Below, piece by piece: positions 9,495 through 16,756 of a DNA stretch of 57,654 nucleotides. This DNA is from a virus. The DNA is taken from IMG/VR virus record IMGVR_UViG_3300034137_000038, positions 1-57,654 of that record, one strand, 5' to 3'. Under the pieces are notes generated by a model. It did no database searches and was not told the DNA's origin. It saw only the letters and a program-made list of their open reading frames with translations. Each line of letters begins with the position of its first letter. Positions within the stretch are counted from its first letter, which is position 1. Made by a program: the position numbers and the translations under genes.

Positions 9495-9710
9495 TCAACG
9501 CTTTTTCTTGCTTGCATCTTCGGTGGGCCGTCCGCCGCGATCTGGTATGAACGCTTCAACCTCGCCCCTCTTCACGAAACGGCGTCCAGCAATATCAACC
9601 GTGCTTAGCTTTGTCTGCCTAATTAAGTGATTGATGGCTTGGCGCGTTACTCCGCGAAGCTGTGCGGCCTGAGCGACTGTGAGTAGTTCGTCGGGGTCAA
9701 TCTTTACCAT
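9495..9710 (-). CDS. Excisionase-family (MerR-like) helix-turn-helix regulator
   Basis: A 71-aa DNA-binding protein. LLTVAQAAQLRGVTRQAINH is a winged helix-turn-helix of the excisionase / HTH_17 type, followed by the wing region GRRFVKRGEVEAF and a basic tail (KKKR). It is transcribed divergently from the small gene at 9835, and three similar boxes (TTGWCA...GGAAA) lie in the shared control region, so it likely regulates both promoters. It could instead act as a recombination directionality factor, but the recombinase gene is far away. Confidence 0.75.
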   Translation of the reverse strand: MVKIDPDELLTVAQAAQLRGVTRQAINHLIRQTKLSTVDIAGRRFVKRGEVEAFIPDRGGRPTEDASKKKR

Positions 9711-9717
9711 GCCTCAG

Positions 9718-9815
9718 AGTATACACAACCACTTTCCGCTTGACAAGAAATAAAACTAACTTACCTCTTGACAAACGGAAAGGGGTTCTTTATAATCCTT
9801 TTGTCAGTTGGAAAA
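9718..9815. promoter_or_regulatory. Divergent promoters with three repeated operator boxes
   Basis: The plus promoter has TTGACA (9768-9773), a 17-base spacer and TATAAT (9791-9796), a perfect consensus. The minus promoter has TTGTCA (complement of 9741-9746), 17 bases and TATACT (complement of 9718-9723). Three boxes of the form TTGWCARNYGGAAA occur: complement of 9733-9746, 9768-9781, and 9801-9814. Two of them cover the -35 elements and the third lies just after the plus start point. This fits negative control of both directions, probably by the divergent HTH protein. Confidence 0.8.
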
Positions 9816-9834
9816 CAGATAAGGAGCAAATCAG

Positions 9835-9981
9835 ATGAACAGCACAACCAACAAAACGATCATCACGATTTCAACGACGGACGCCAAGCGGGTCAACAAA
9901 TACGCCATCAAAAAGAGGGTAGAGCGAGACGCCTTCGGACGCGCTCAGGTTGCGGAGTACGTGAGGGGTATTCGCCTGTAG
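9835..9981 (+). CDS. Small 48-aa basic protein, first gene of island operon
   Basis: ATG at 9835 follows AAGGAG by 8 bases and sits 39 bases after a consensus -10 box, so expression is well supported despite the small size. The product begins MNSTTNKTIITISTTDAKRV and is rich in Lys/Arg later (AIKKRVERDAFGRAQVAEYV), possibly a small RNA- or DNA-binding or signalling protein. I do not recognise a family. A strong hairpin follows its stop codon. Confidence 0.6.
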   Translation: MNSTTNKTIITISTTDAKRVNKYAIKKRVERDAFGRAQVAEYVRGIRL

Positions 9982-9990
9982 AAGCGAAAC

Positions 9991-10025
9991 GGGACAGGCG
10001 AGCGTTTGGGCCGCTCGCCTGTCCC
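9991..10025 (+). terminator. 14-bp perfect hairpin after the 48-aa gene
   Basis: GGGACAGGCGAGCG (9991-10004) pairs perfectly with 10012-10025 around a 7-base loop. Only TT follows, so it may be a partial terminator, a processing site or a stabiliser between the first and second genes of the island operon. Confidence 0.6.
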
Positions 10026-10058
10026 TTCACACCATTTACCACTTGAGAGGGGAAAACG

Positions 10059-10436
10059 ATGCGACAAAAGTATAACACGAAAGCGTTGCCACCGCCGGAA
10101 AGTCGGCCAGTCAGCGAATTCATCAGAGAGCCCGTCAAGGAATGGTCAACGCTTCCCATCACAGAAGAACGGGCGCAGGAACTCGTTGACCTGCTCACCG
10201 ATGACCTCAACGACCACACGACGGACGCCATCATTGAGTTAATAGCGGGCATCATGCCGCAAGCGAGCCCTGACGATGAAACCGAGAGTGACAGGTGGCA
10301 AAGATTCATCGCGGGCTCTGCGGCCATCCTTCACGCCTTCCGCCACTCGTCGCGCTGTCAAAACGCGCTTGGCGACCACATCATCCACTTGAAAATCGGT
10401 AAGATTAAAGAGAAGGAAAGCGAGGGCGAGCGATGA
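10059..10436 (+). CDS. Unknown island protein, paralog A
   Basis: A 125-aa acidic helical protein with GAGAGGGG upstream of its ATG. The central block ITEERAQELVDLLTDD..IIELIAGIM resembles ISRDEAAELAETIVDY..LITLLNGIM of the next gene, so the two look like a diverged duplicate pair. The genes overlap by ATGA at 10433-10436, which implies coupled translation and possibly a hetero-oligomer. No known domain recognised. Confidence 0.6.
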   Translation: MRQKYNTKALPPPESRPVSEFIREPVKEWSTLPITEERAQELVDLLTDDLNDHTTDAIIELIAGIMPQASPDDETESDRWQRFIAGSAAILHAFRHSSRCQNALGDHIIHLKIGKIKEKESEGER

Positions 10437-10807
10437 AAGGAGACGAAGGGAAGCTTGACGCGCTCTGGCGTATGCAGCAGATAAGGGACAAAAACGACGA
10501 CTATAAAGCCATTTCGAGGGATGAAGCCGCCGAACTCGCTGAAACCATCGTTGACTATGATAACGACGTGAGAGCCCACGCCCTTATCACGCTGCTTAAC
10601 GGCATCATGTGCGTTGTATTTTCAGGGGAAGGCGGGCGCTCACTCGCGGAAGATTTGGTATGGTGCGCCACGCGCCGCGCCTACACGCTGTCGCTGCATT
10701 GTAATTACTCGCTTTCTGAATTCGCCAGCTTAGACCCTAAGAACGCACGCGACAAGCGCGTGCTGGAACACGAATACGACGAGGACGAAAAGAAGGAGCA
10801 ACAATAA
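10433..10807 (+). CDS. Unknown island protein, paralog B
   Basis: A 124-aa protein overlapping its upstream paralog (ATGA) and ending one base into the start codon of the next gene. It shares the helical core with paralog A but differs at both ends, with a strongly acidic C-terminus (EYDEDEKKEQQ) and a Cys/Trp-containing segment (EDLVWCATRRAYTLSLHCNY). Tight packing shows one operon from 10059 to 11430. Function unknown. Confidence 0.6.
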   Translation: MKGDEGKLDALWRMQQIRDKNDDYKAISRDEAAELAETIVDYDNDVRAHALITLLNGIMCVVFSGEGGRSLAEDLVWCATRRAYTLSLHCNYSLSEFASLDPKNARDKRVLEHEYDEDEKKEQQ

Positions 10808-11430
10808 TGTCAAATATAGTCAAAGCAAAAGTCACGATCAAAGGCGTCCGCCCGCTCTTACTCCATCACTTCGGGCCTGACGCTCTACCGCTTGAGAAGC
10901 AGGAGAAAACAGGAGTCGCCGGAAACGACCCCGAAGAATGGCGCAAGACCGCGCTCGTCACGAAAGACGGCCAACTCTACCTAGAGCCCACATACATCTT
11001 TGCCTCTATCAGAGACGGCGCGAAGTACACGAAGAAAGGTAAGGGCTCAATTCAATCCACAGTGGCGGCAACGCTTCAAGTCTTGGATAACGCTGTATTG
11101 ATTGACCGCCACTTTCCCGGCTTCCCTAATGGTCATGCTTTTGATCTGGCGACGGCAGAGCCGCCGCCGCGAGACAAGGACGCGCCTGTTTACTTGGACG
11201 TTCAATCTGTGAGGAATCCGACAACCAAAGGGCGCAACGTGCGCTACCGTGTCGGAGCGTCAGTGGGATGGTCTTGCTCGTTTACGATTCTCTTTGATAA
11301 GACCATCGTTGACCGAAACACCATGCAAACGGTGCTAGGCGACGCGGGCGTGCTTGTCGGCGTCGCTGACGGGCGCTCAATCGGCTTCGGGCGCTTCACG
11401 GTTGAGAGTTTTGAAGAGATTAAGTCTTGA
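10807..11430 (+). CDS. Phage-type protein with C-terminal glycine-rich loop (possibly RAMP-like)
   Basis: The 207-aa protein starts with a beta strand block (VKAKVTIKGVRPLLLHHFG), has a KKGKGSIQSTVAATLQV segment and ends GVADGRSIGFGRFTVESF. This order resembles a widespread family of uncharacterised phage proteins that end in G-x-F-G-R-F. The terminal glycine-rich loop and ferredoxin-like strand pattern recall RAMP/Cas7-type RNA-binding folds; that is my inference and needs structure prediction. It closes the three-gene operon and is followed by pentamer array 2. Confidence 0.6.
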   Translation: MSNIVKAKVTIKGVRPLLLHHFGPDALPLEKQEKTGVAGNDPEEWRKTALVTKDGQLYLEPTYIFASIRDGAKYTKKGKGSIQSTVAATLQVLDNAVLIDRHFPGFPNGHAFDLATAEPPPRDKDAPVYLDVQSVRNPTTKGRNVRYRVGASVGWSCSFTILFDKTIVDRNTMQTVLGDAGVLVGVADGRSIGFGRFTVESFEEIKS

Positions 11431-11432
11431 GT

Positions 11433-11537
11433 TTTCCCGGCACGGCAGGGCTTGGACGGGCAGGGCATGGGTTGACTTGGAATGGCCCGGCGAGGCTTGT
11501 CAGGGCTAGGTGAGGCATGGAAGGCAAGGCAAGGTTC
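11433..11537 (+). repeat. GG-N3 pentamer array 2
   Basis: About 100 bases of degenerate pentamers with GG at every fifth position on the plus strand (for example GGCAC GGCAG GGCTT GG), between the stop at 11430 and the HNH gene start at 11540. The last units (GGCAAGGCAAGG) may double as the ribosome binding site of the HNH gene. Orientation is sense to the flanking genes. Confidence 0.75.
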
Positions 11538-11539
11538 TT

Positions 11540-11842
11540 ATGCCAAAAAAGAGACAGCCAATAGAAATCTGGCGAGAGACGCGGCGCAGGGTGTTAGAGC
11601 GCGACGGCTATAAATGCGTCCGGCCATCCTGCGGCGCGCCCCTCACGGAAAAGACCGCACACATTGACCACATCGAATCAGGTAAAAATGCGACCAACGA
11701 AATGAGCAACTTGCGCTCGCTATGTCGGCGCTGCCATGTGCTGCGCGCCGACCCCCGGCACAGAGGCATGATTGCTGGCGCTCTCAAGGCCGGAATAATC
11801 GGCCCTGACTGGCGCTCGCAAGTTTGGGATGATGATTCTTGA
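11540..11842 (+). CDS. HNH endonuclease
   Basis: A 100-aa nuclease with the HNH core HIDHIESGKNATNEMSNLRS and the paired zinc-type cysteines YKCVRPSCG and LCRRCH. The N-terminal segment IEIWRETRRRVLERDGYKC is typical of phage HNH proteins. The ATG at 11540 (MPKKRQ) was chosen because the upstream in-frame start at 11510 lies in the repeat array. Phage HNH proteins often aid packaging beside terminase, but this one is far from it and between two repeat arrays, which suggests a homing or island-specific role. Confidence 0.85.
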   Translation: MPKKRQPIEIWRETRRRVLERDGYKCVRPSCGAPLTEKTAHIDHIESGKNATNEMSNLRSLCRRCHVLRADPRHRGMIAGALKAGIIGPDWRSQVWDDDS

Positions 11843-11844
11843 TT

Positions 11845-11957
11845 TTACCCGGCGGGGCGAGGCGAGGTCAGGCTGCGCGAGGGTTGGCTAGGTCAGGCGA
11901 GTCTCGGCGCGGCGAGGCCCGGCAAGTCTCGGCACGGCAAGGAGGGGCGGCTATGCC
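11845..11957 (+). repeat. GG-N3 pentamer array 3
   Basis: About 110 bases after the HNH stop with the same period-5 pattern (GGCGG GGCGA GGCGA GG, later GGCAC GGCAA GG). It is the right border of the plus-strand island; the frameshift part of the tail chaperone ends on the opposite strand at 11966. Confidence 0.75.
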
Positions 11958-11965
11958 GCCCCTAT

Positions 11966-12337
11966 TCAACCCGCCAACGCCGATGCCGCAAACATCTCGA
12001 ATATGGCCGTTACTCTGGCCTCATGCGCTCTCCTGTAGGCGGCTTCTATCTTATCCCACAAAATAACCAACTCCCATTCTTCGCTCGTTAGCTCATTCAA
12101 ATTCAGCGGCTTTCCTGAGTTGCGCTCGTCAATCAATCGTTGTATTCGATTGACGACAGCATCTTCAAGGTTTTCCTCTGCCTTTGCGGAGTACATTTTA
12201 GGGCAGACGGGGCAAAAGCCGTCCGCACCAGCCTGATAGAACTCGCAAGCTTCCTGACCTGGGCACTGCTCGTCTTCGGATACCGGGTTGTGTAGCTTCT
12301 CGAGGCGGGCCGCTATCAACTTCGAGAAGGGTTCTAT
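11966..12337 (-). CDS. Tail assembly chaperone, -1 frameshift extension (T-like domain)
   Basis: This frame has no good start of its own (only a TTG at 12319 without a ribosome binding site). It is open from the run of eight A residues (minus strand, 12344-12337) just before the stop of the upstream gene, in the -1 frame. Slippage there gives a fusion of 250 + about 123 residues, as in lambda G/GT. The extension contains a cysteine cluster (CPGQEACEFYQAGADGFCPV, then CPKM) and a helical C-terminus. It comes just before the position of the tape measure gene once the inserted island is ignored. Confidence 0.8.
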   Translation of the reverse strand: MEPFSKLIAARLEKLHNPVSEDEQCPGQEACEFYQAGADGFCPVCPKMYSAKAEENLEDAVVNRIQRLIDERNSGKPLNLNELTSEEWELVILWDKIEAAYRRAHEARVTAIFEMFAASALAG

Positions 12338-13086
12338 TTTTTTTCCTGCAACTCCAGAGCACTCGACATGTACTGCTGGATTGCCGCAGCCTTATGGTGC
12401 TTGGGTACACGTCCCCTGTAACCAGTGGCCTTCTTCTCGTCGAAGACGCGGTCGTAGAGCTTGGCGAGACGTGCCATCTTCGGCGGAATCTGCGTGTCGC
12501 TCTTTCCGAGCTTGGTGCCCTGCACGAGCCAGACCGAAGACTGAATGGCCTTGTAATCAGAGCTTTCGTCCGCGCTCGGTTTCGGGTTGCGCGGGAAATG
12601 CTCCGTATCAATCTGCTCGCCGGAGAATAGGCAGCGCACCGTGATCGAGGAAGGCTTGCGCTTTGCACCCCAAGGAATGTTAGTGAGCTTCTTGTTGCTG
12701 GTCGGCGCGATTGCTTCGCAGGCAAGCAGAGCCTCCTCGATGACGAACTGCTTTTCGTCAGGCTCAATATGATCTTGCCAGTCTGATGGCGGGTCCTCTC
12801 CGGGCTCTCCGTAACCTTCGACGCCCGTCGCAATCTCGTTGTAAAGCTCAATCGCCCCTTCGGTCGTCGCGCTCTTCGTTTCGACGGCGTTTTTAACTGC
12901 CGCCTGACCAAGCTTCACCTCGCGTCTCATGTCATAGCCGATAACGGCTTCGTCAGAGCATGGCCCAACAATATGCACGACTTCGCCAAAGCCCTCATCG
13001 GATTCAAATTTCACGGGGATGCGCTGGACGGCATCTGCGTCATAGAGCACCTGATTCTGCTCTGAGTTAACTTCATCCTGGTTCAT
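12334..13086 (-). CDS. Tail assembly chaperone (G-like)
   Basis: A 250-aa protein after the major tail protein gene. The ATG at 13086 has GGAGATC upstream; an in-frame extension to 13173 lacks one. It ends QEKK-stop on the slippery sequence G GAA AAA AAA TAG, where a -1 slip leads into the next frame. Length is greater than the lambda G protein (140 aa). Position between the tail tube and the tape measure, plus the slip site, define its role in chaperoning the tape measure during tail assembly. Confidence 0.8.
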   Translation of the reverse strand: MNQDEVNSEQNQVLYDADAVQRIPVKFESDEGFGEVVHIVGPCSDEAVIGYDMRREVKLGQAAVKNAVETKSATTEGAIELYNEIATGVEGYGEPGEDPPSDWQDHIEPDEKQFVIEEALLACEAIAPTSNKKLTNIPWGAKRKPSSITVRCLFSGEQIDTEHFPRNPKPSADESSDYKAIQSSVWLVQGTKLGKSDTQIPPKMARLAKLYDRVFDEKKATGYRGRVPKHHKAAAIQQYMSSALELQEKK

Positions 13087-13215
13087 CTGAGAGATCTCCT
13101 CAATACAAGAATTTGACCTGGCAAGTGCTTGGACCGGCGGGGACGTGCGAGCTGTTGGAGCCAGGTTCACCAATCGCGTCGCAGTACCGCCCCGCCGGAT
13201 AGAAATAGTTCTTTG

Positions 13216-14304
13216 TTAGGTATAGCTCTGGACCGTGTTGACGAGCGTGGCGGTGACAGGATTGAGCCCCGTGCCGTCGTCGAAAGGCTTCATCTTGATC
13301 TGCTGCGTGACCAGACCATTTCCGCTCGACAGCTCAACCGTTTCATACCGCACCTTCGGACAGTGGATGGTTAACTGGTGATAATAGGTCGCAGCTATAA
13401 GACCGCCCTTGAGTACCAGCGCCCAGTCAAGGGCTTTACGCGCCCTCAAAGCGGCCATTTCGTCTGATTGGCTCAAGAGGCGACTGACTTGGCTCGCCAT
13501 CAACTGTCGTATGCCGAATAAACATTCGGCTCTGATCGCACCGCTCGTGCGATCCGCGGCGCTCTGGAACTTGTCAGCGCCCGGCATGTAGCCCTCTTCC
13601 TTGAGGTGGTTGTTGTTGATGCCGAATTCCCATGATCTGAAGCGCTTGGCGGTGCCGTAGTTGACGAGGTTAGCAAGCGTACCCGCATCGCTAATCTTGG
13701 CGGTCGCTTGGCTGTTGTACAGATAGTGCAGCCCACTCTGGCGCTGCGCGAGCGCCTGCGCGACTGAGAGTCCAGACGGTTCGACGACTTTCCCGGAGCC
13801 AATGAGTTGGAATGATGTATCCACCCGTTTGGCCCCATCACCCTTGAGCGAGAGGTTATCCACGACGTTTGAGGGCAACTGGCGGTTCAAAGCCGTACCG
13901 ATTATTTCGATCAGGCTGGTTGTCGGAAGTTGTCGCGAGACAGTCGGGTCCTGCAAGGTGAAGACGTGCTGGTAGACGGTCGGCGCAGTGACCGAATTCG
14001 GCTGAGTCGTAACGACGGAACCGAATGCCAGCAGAAGAAGCCGCCCAATCATTTCGCTGGAGAGCGCGATGTTGTGCTGCGCCTCGGCGTCCCATCCTTC
14101 GAGGTACTCTTCGGTGGCGAATTCCGAGCCATGTGCGTCCTCGGCGTTATCCGAGGTCATCGGCTCGTACTTCGACATGTTCTTGTCAGTGACCTGAAGC
14201 TGCACGTAGTCGGTCGGATCAGTCGTATCCGTCGGTGTGTCGTAATCAGCCTGCGGAACACCGCTGATTAAAATCTGTCTTTGCGATTCATGAACTGTTC
14301 CCAT
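13216..14304 (-). CDS. Major tail (tube) protein
   Basis: The 362-aa product has the profile of siphovirus tube proteins: an early QILISGVPQADY strand block, a long central beta region and a C-terminal immunoglobulin-like tail. AAAGGAG precedes the ATG at 14304 by 6 bases, and the GTG at 14307 is too close. It lies between the small neck genes and the chaperone, the conserved place of the tail tube gene. Confidence 0.8.
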   Translation of the reverse strand: MGTVHESQRQILISGVPQADYDTPTDTTDPTDYVQLQVTDKNMSKYEPMTSDNAEDAHGSEFATEEYLEGWDAEAQHNIALSSEMIGRLLLLAFGSVVTTQPNSVTAPTVYQHVFTLQDPTVSRQLPTTSLIEIIGTALNRQLPSNVVDNLSLKGDGAKRVDTSFQLIGSGKVVEPSGLSVAQALAQRQSGLHYLYNSQATAKISDAGTLANLVNYGTAKRFRSWEFGINNNHLKEEGYMPGADKFQSAADRTSGAIRAECLFGIRQLMASQVSRLLSQSDEMAALRARKALDWALVLKGGLIAATYYHQLTIHCPKVRYETVELSSGNGLVTQQIKMKPFDDGTGLNPVTATLVNTVQSYT

Positions 14305-14347
14305 CACATACTCCTTTTAACTCTGGCCTGCTATTCAATCTTGCGCG

Positions 14348-14653
14348 TTACTTCTTTTTGTTTGACTTCTTCACTGCCTGCGTGTCTGTGGCCGAAGACT
14401 CGTCCACCGCATCCGTGTTCGCGGACTTCTCGGGCTCTGCGGGGACGGCTTCTTTCTTTTCCACCGGAGGAGGAGGGAGAGCCGCCGGTGCAACCTCGAA
14501 GAGTCCCGTCCGCTCAAGCGTTGGCCACTCTTCCTCCGCGACTTCGAAGGGCTGCTCGCTACGTACAAATGAGCGACGGAACTCGCCGGCACCGATGTGC
14601 GCGACGGGGGTAGTCTCTTCGGGCTTAAAACGAATCTTGATCGGGTTACTCAT
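14348..14653 (-). CDS. Small neck/tail-module protein, Pro/Lys-rich C-terminus
   Basis: A 101-aa protein overlapping the upstream gene by 4 bases. A compact N-terminal part (IKIRFKPEETTPVAHIGAGE) is followed by a low-complexity Pro/Glu/Lys tail ending KKSNKKK. Small proteins with disordered tails are common between the tail terminator and tube genes. Function unknown. Confidence 0.55.
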   Translation of the reverse strand: MSNPIKIRFKPEETTPVAHIGAGEFRRSFVRSEQPFEVAEEEWPTLERTGLFEVAPAALPPPPVEKKEAVPAEPEKSANTDAVDESSATDTQAVKKSNKKK

Positions 14654-15114
14654 AACTGTCCTTCCACTAGTTGGCCGGTCTGGTTGATAAAGAGAGGCAG
14701 ATTGACGAGCGCATGCGGGTGATTATTTGCCGTTGTGTAATCGCTTATGATCCTTCCGGGCAGGCAGTCGAGCACCCGCTCTCCAAGCGAAGCGTCCTCG
14801 CAGACTATCAGCGCAATGGCTTTGGCGATTGAAAGCGCATCCTCAAGGGCCGCGTCGAATGATGCCCCATCTTTTCTATCGCCAATCTTGACGAGAATGA
14901 TGAAGATGAGCTTTGCGTCGAACTCTTCCATCTCCTCGCCGCCAGCGCTCGGAGCTAGGCTTGAGGTGCAAGGGCCTGTCTGTATAGTTCTGTTTTTCGT
15001 GATCGCATCGTAAGAGGTGGGAAGAACATCGACGCCGTGCAGAGTCTCATCCTCTGCCGCCGCCTCGACGATCTCCTTCACGAAATCAAATCCGCTCTTT
15101 CTTACGGTCGTCAC
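14650..15114 (-). CDS. Putative tail terminator protein
   Basis: A 154-aa alpha/beta protein in a row of overlapping neck genes (ATGA overlaps at both ends). Gene order (adaptor, closure, HK97 gp10-like, this gene, tail tube) is that of tail terminators, which cap the tube before head joining. Its sequence (KLIFIILVKIGDRKDG, ALSIAKAIALIV) fits that family in general but has no single diagnostic motif. Confidence 0.6.
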   Translation of the reverse strand: MTTVRKSGFDFVKEIVEAAAEDETLHGVDVLPTSYDAITKNRTIQTGPCTSSLAPSAGGEEMEEFDAKLIFIILVKIGDRKDGASFDAALEDALSIAKAIALIVCEDASLGERVLDCLPGRIISDYTTANNHPHALVNLPLFINQTGQLVEGQL

Positions 15115-15680
15115 TCTGTCACCCCGCTTTGCGCGAGAGCGCTGCTCGCGATCATTTCAACTTCACCATCAAGCCGCTGCTCTGTTCTCTCGTCGTATGG
15201 ATTCGGCTCCATCCCGTCAGAGCGCGGGCGAACGATAAACTTCTCTCCACCATCTGCGATGTAGGACTCCCCCGCTTCCACGTTACCCACGCCGATGAGA
15301 AGGAACTTGCTCTTCCTCGGCCTGATCACTTCCCCCCGAGGCCCATGGACGCCCGTGCCGGTTGCAACTGCTTCGGCGATGTCGAAGCGTGTAGCCTTCA
15401 GTGCTACTTCCCTGGTCTTTCCGCTCGGCAGATGGACCTCACCTGAGCGAGCGGGTTTCTCCACCAGAGCCGAGGCGATGATGAGCCCTTTGAAACGCGC
15501 GCCGTCCCCATCTATCTCCGGCTTCTGGATACCTTTGCCGACCCGGCCGGGAGCCTCATCCTTCATGATCTCGACGCCACGCTCTGTGACCTGCCTGTGA
15601 GCGTCCGCCATACCGCGCTTCAGATCAGGAATGAGCGCGTCCAGCTCTGTCATATCTGCTTTAATCGTGACAGCTGTCAT
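15111..15680 (-). CDS. HK97 gp10-like neck protein
   Basis: The 189-aa protein begins like gp10 family members (TIKADMTELDALIPDLKRGM, then AHRQVTERGVEIMKDEAP), with a middle part FDIAEAVATGTGVHGPRGEV that fits the same fold. The family is found between head-closure and tail-terminator proteins. It overlaps both neighbours by 4 bases. Confidence 0.7.
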   Translation of the reverse strand: MTAVTIKADMTELDALIPDLKRGMADAHRQVTERGVEIMKDEAPGRVGKGIQKPEIDGDGARFKGLIIASALVEKPARSGEVHLPSGKTREVALKATRFDIAEAVATGTGVHGPRGEVIRPRKSKFLLIGVGNVEAGESYIADGGEKFIVRPRSDGMEPNPYDERTEQRLDGEVEMIASSALAQSGVTE

Positions 15681-16072
15681 GAGACCGGTTTCAAAACTAA
15701 TGTGTATGTGACGGCAACCTCGCCGTGGTATTGAGGCGTGACCCTCAAGATTGCATAATTCGTGTCGCCGTCGATCACTCGATCATCAATCGTCGGCATG
15801 AATTCCAGATCAATGGTGGCACATTTGAAAGTCCATTCCCGATGCGGAGCTCTCTCTTCATCAGCTTCTCTGAAGCCATCTGCCCCCGATTTAGGAAAAG
15901 GATATGTCTTATCCTTGAAGGTACCGCGTACAGGGACAACGCCATCTTCAGTCCCGTCGTTGTGTCCTTCCAGCCCGGATGTCGCGACGGCATTCCTCAG
16001 CAGCTTGATGGTGCGCCCGTAGCGCGCCATGTGCCTCTTGGCCATCAACTGTTGTGCAGTGGGGGCGCTCAT
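15677..16072 (-). CDS. Head-closure / head-tail joining protein
   Basis: A 131-aa beta protein following the adaptor gene with an ATGA overlap. Strands around YGRTIKLLRNAVATSGLEG and the segment FMPTIDDRVIDGDTNYAILR match the usual pattern of gp9/gp16-type head-closure proteins. Position supports the role; sequence alone would give moderate confidence. Confidence 0.65.
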   Translation of the reverse strand: MSAPTAQQLMAKRHMARYGRTIKLLRNAVATSGLEGHNDGTEDGVVPVRGTFKDKTYPFPKSGADGFREADEERAPHREWTFKCATIDLEFMPTIDDRVIDGDTNYAILRVTPQYHGEVAVTYTLVLKPVS

Positions 16073-16740
16073 CCAATTGCGATCCGTTTGGAGTCAGCAA
16101 GTAGAAGCCTTGCCATCTGCGGCAGGTCTTCCGGCACCTCGCCCGCACCTTTGCCGCTTGGCGCACGTCTAATTTCCGTTGCGCCCTCAACCTTTTCCAT
16201 CGTTAGACCCGGAGTGAGCATTGCCGCCGCCAAGGCGTCATTCGCCATCTTCGCCATGGTGAACCCGCACGCCACAACCACTTTCTGCGGGACACTGCTA
16301 TAGCTCAGATATGTGACTTTGACCTGCGGTTCCATCACCCCTGCGAGCATTTCAAAAACCACTTCCTCGACGCCGGCTAAGGTGGCCAATTCCAGATAGT
16401 TCTCCTGGTTGTTGACGAGTACCTGCGAGACATTAAAGGAGAATTCCTGCCCGGGCCCTGTGATGAGTTGATAGCTCTGTAGCGTCATCACTGGCGGTTG
16501 GTTGACGGAGATTCGCCGCGTATGCGGGTTCCACTGATGAGTTTCAATGATCGGGGCGGGCGAGAATTCTCGCCCGCAATACGCGTCTATGGCGCGTGAT
16601 GCCATTGCCGCGAGCGGCACAAGTTCTTCCGCCGTCTGACCTGCAATCGCCGTCTGCGCGCCGAAGAAAGCTGCGCGATCCAGAAAGGCTTGCGGGGCCA
16701 TGTAGCAATGACCCAATACTGCGTCTGAGACTAAAGACAT
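16069..16740 (-). CDS. Head-tail adaptor (gp6/gp15-like)
   Basis: A 223-aa protein with the helical adaptor signature: AAMASRAIDAYCGREF, then THQWNPHTRRI and NQPPVMTLQSYQL, followed by a C-terminal helix bundle. The family sits on the portal ring and bridges to the head-closure protein. It is the first of five overlapping neck genes. Confidence 0.75.
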   Translation of the reverse strand: MSLVSDAVLGHCYMAPQAFLDRAAFFGAQTAIAGQTAEELVPLAAMASRAIDAYCGREFSPAPIIETHQWNPHTRRISVNQPPVMTLQSYQLITGPGQEFSFNVSQVLVNNQENYLELATLAGVEEVVFEMLAGVMEPQVKVTYLSYSSVPQKVVVACGFTMAKMANDALAAAMLTPGLTMEKVEGATEIRRAPSGKGAGEVPEDLPQMARLLLADSKRIAIG

Positions 16741-16756
16741 TGAATAGCCAAACCCT

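Noticed and set aside
9407-11957. CRISPR array interpretation of the repetitive stretches
   Set aside because: The period is five bases with no conserved repeat-spacer structure, and no cas genes are present.
12198-12911. Arg/Ser-rich minus frame of 237 codons overlapping the tail chaperone
   Set aside because: Low-complexity composition and full overlap with the chaperone and its frameshift extension.
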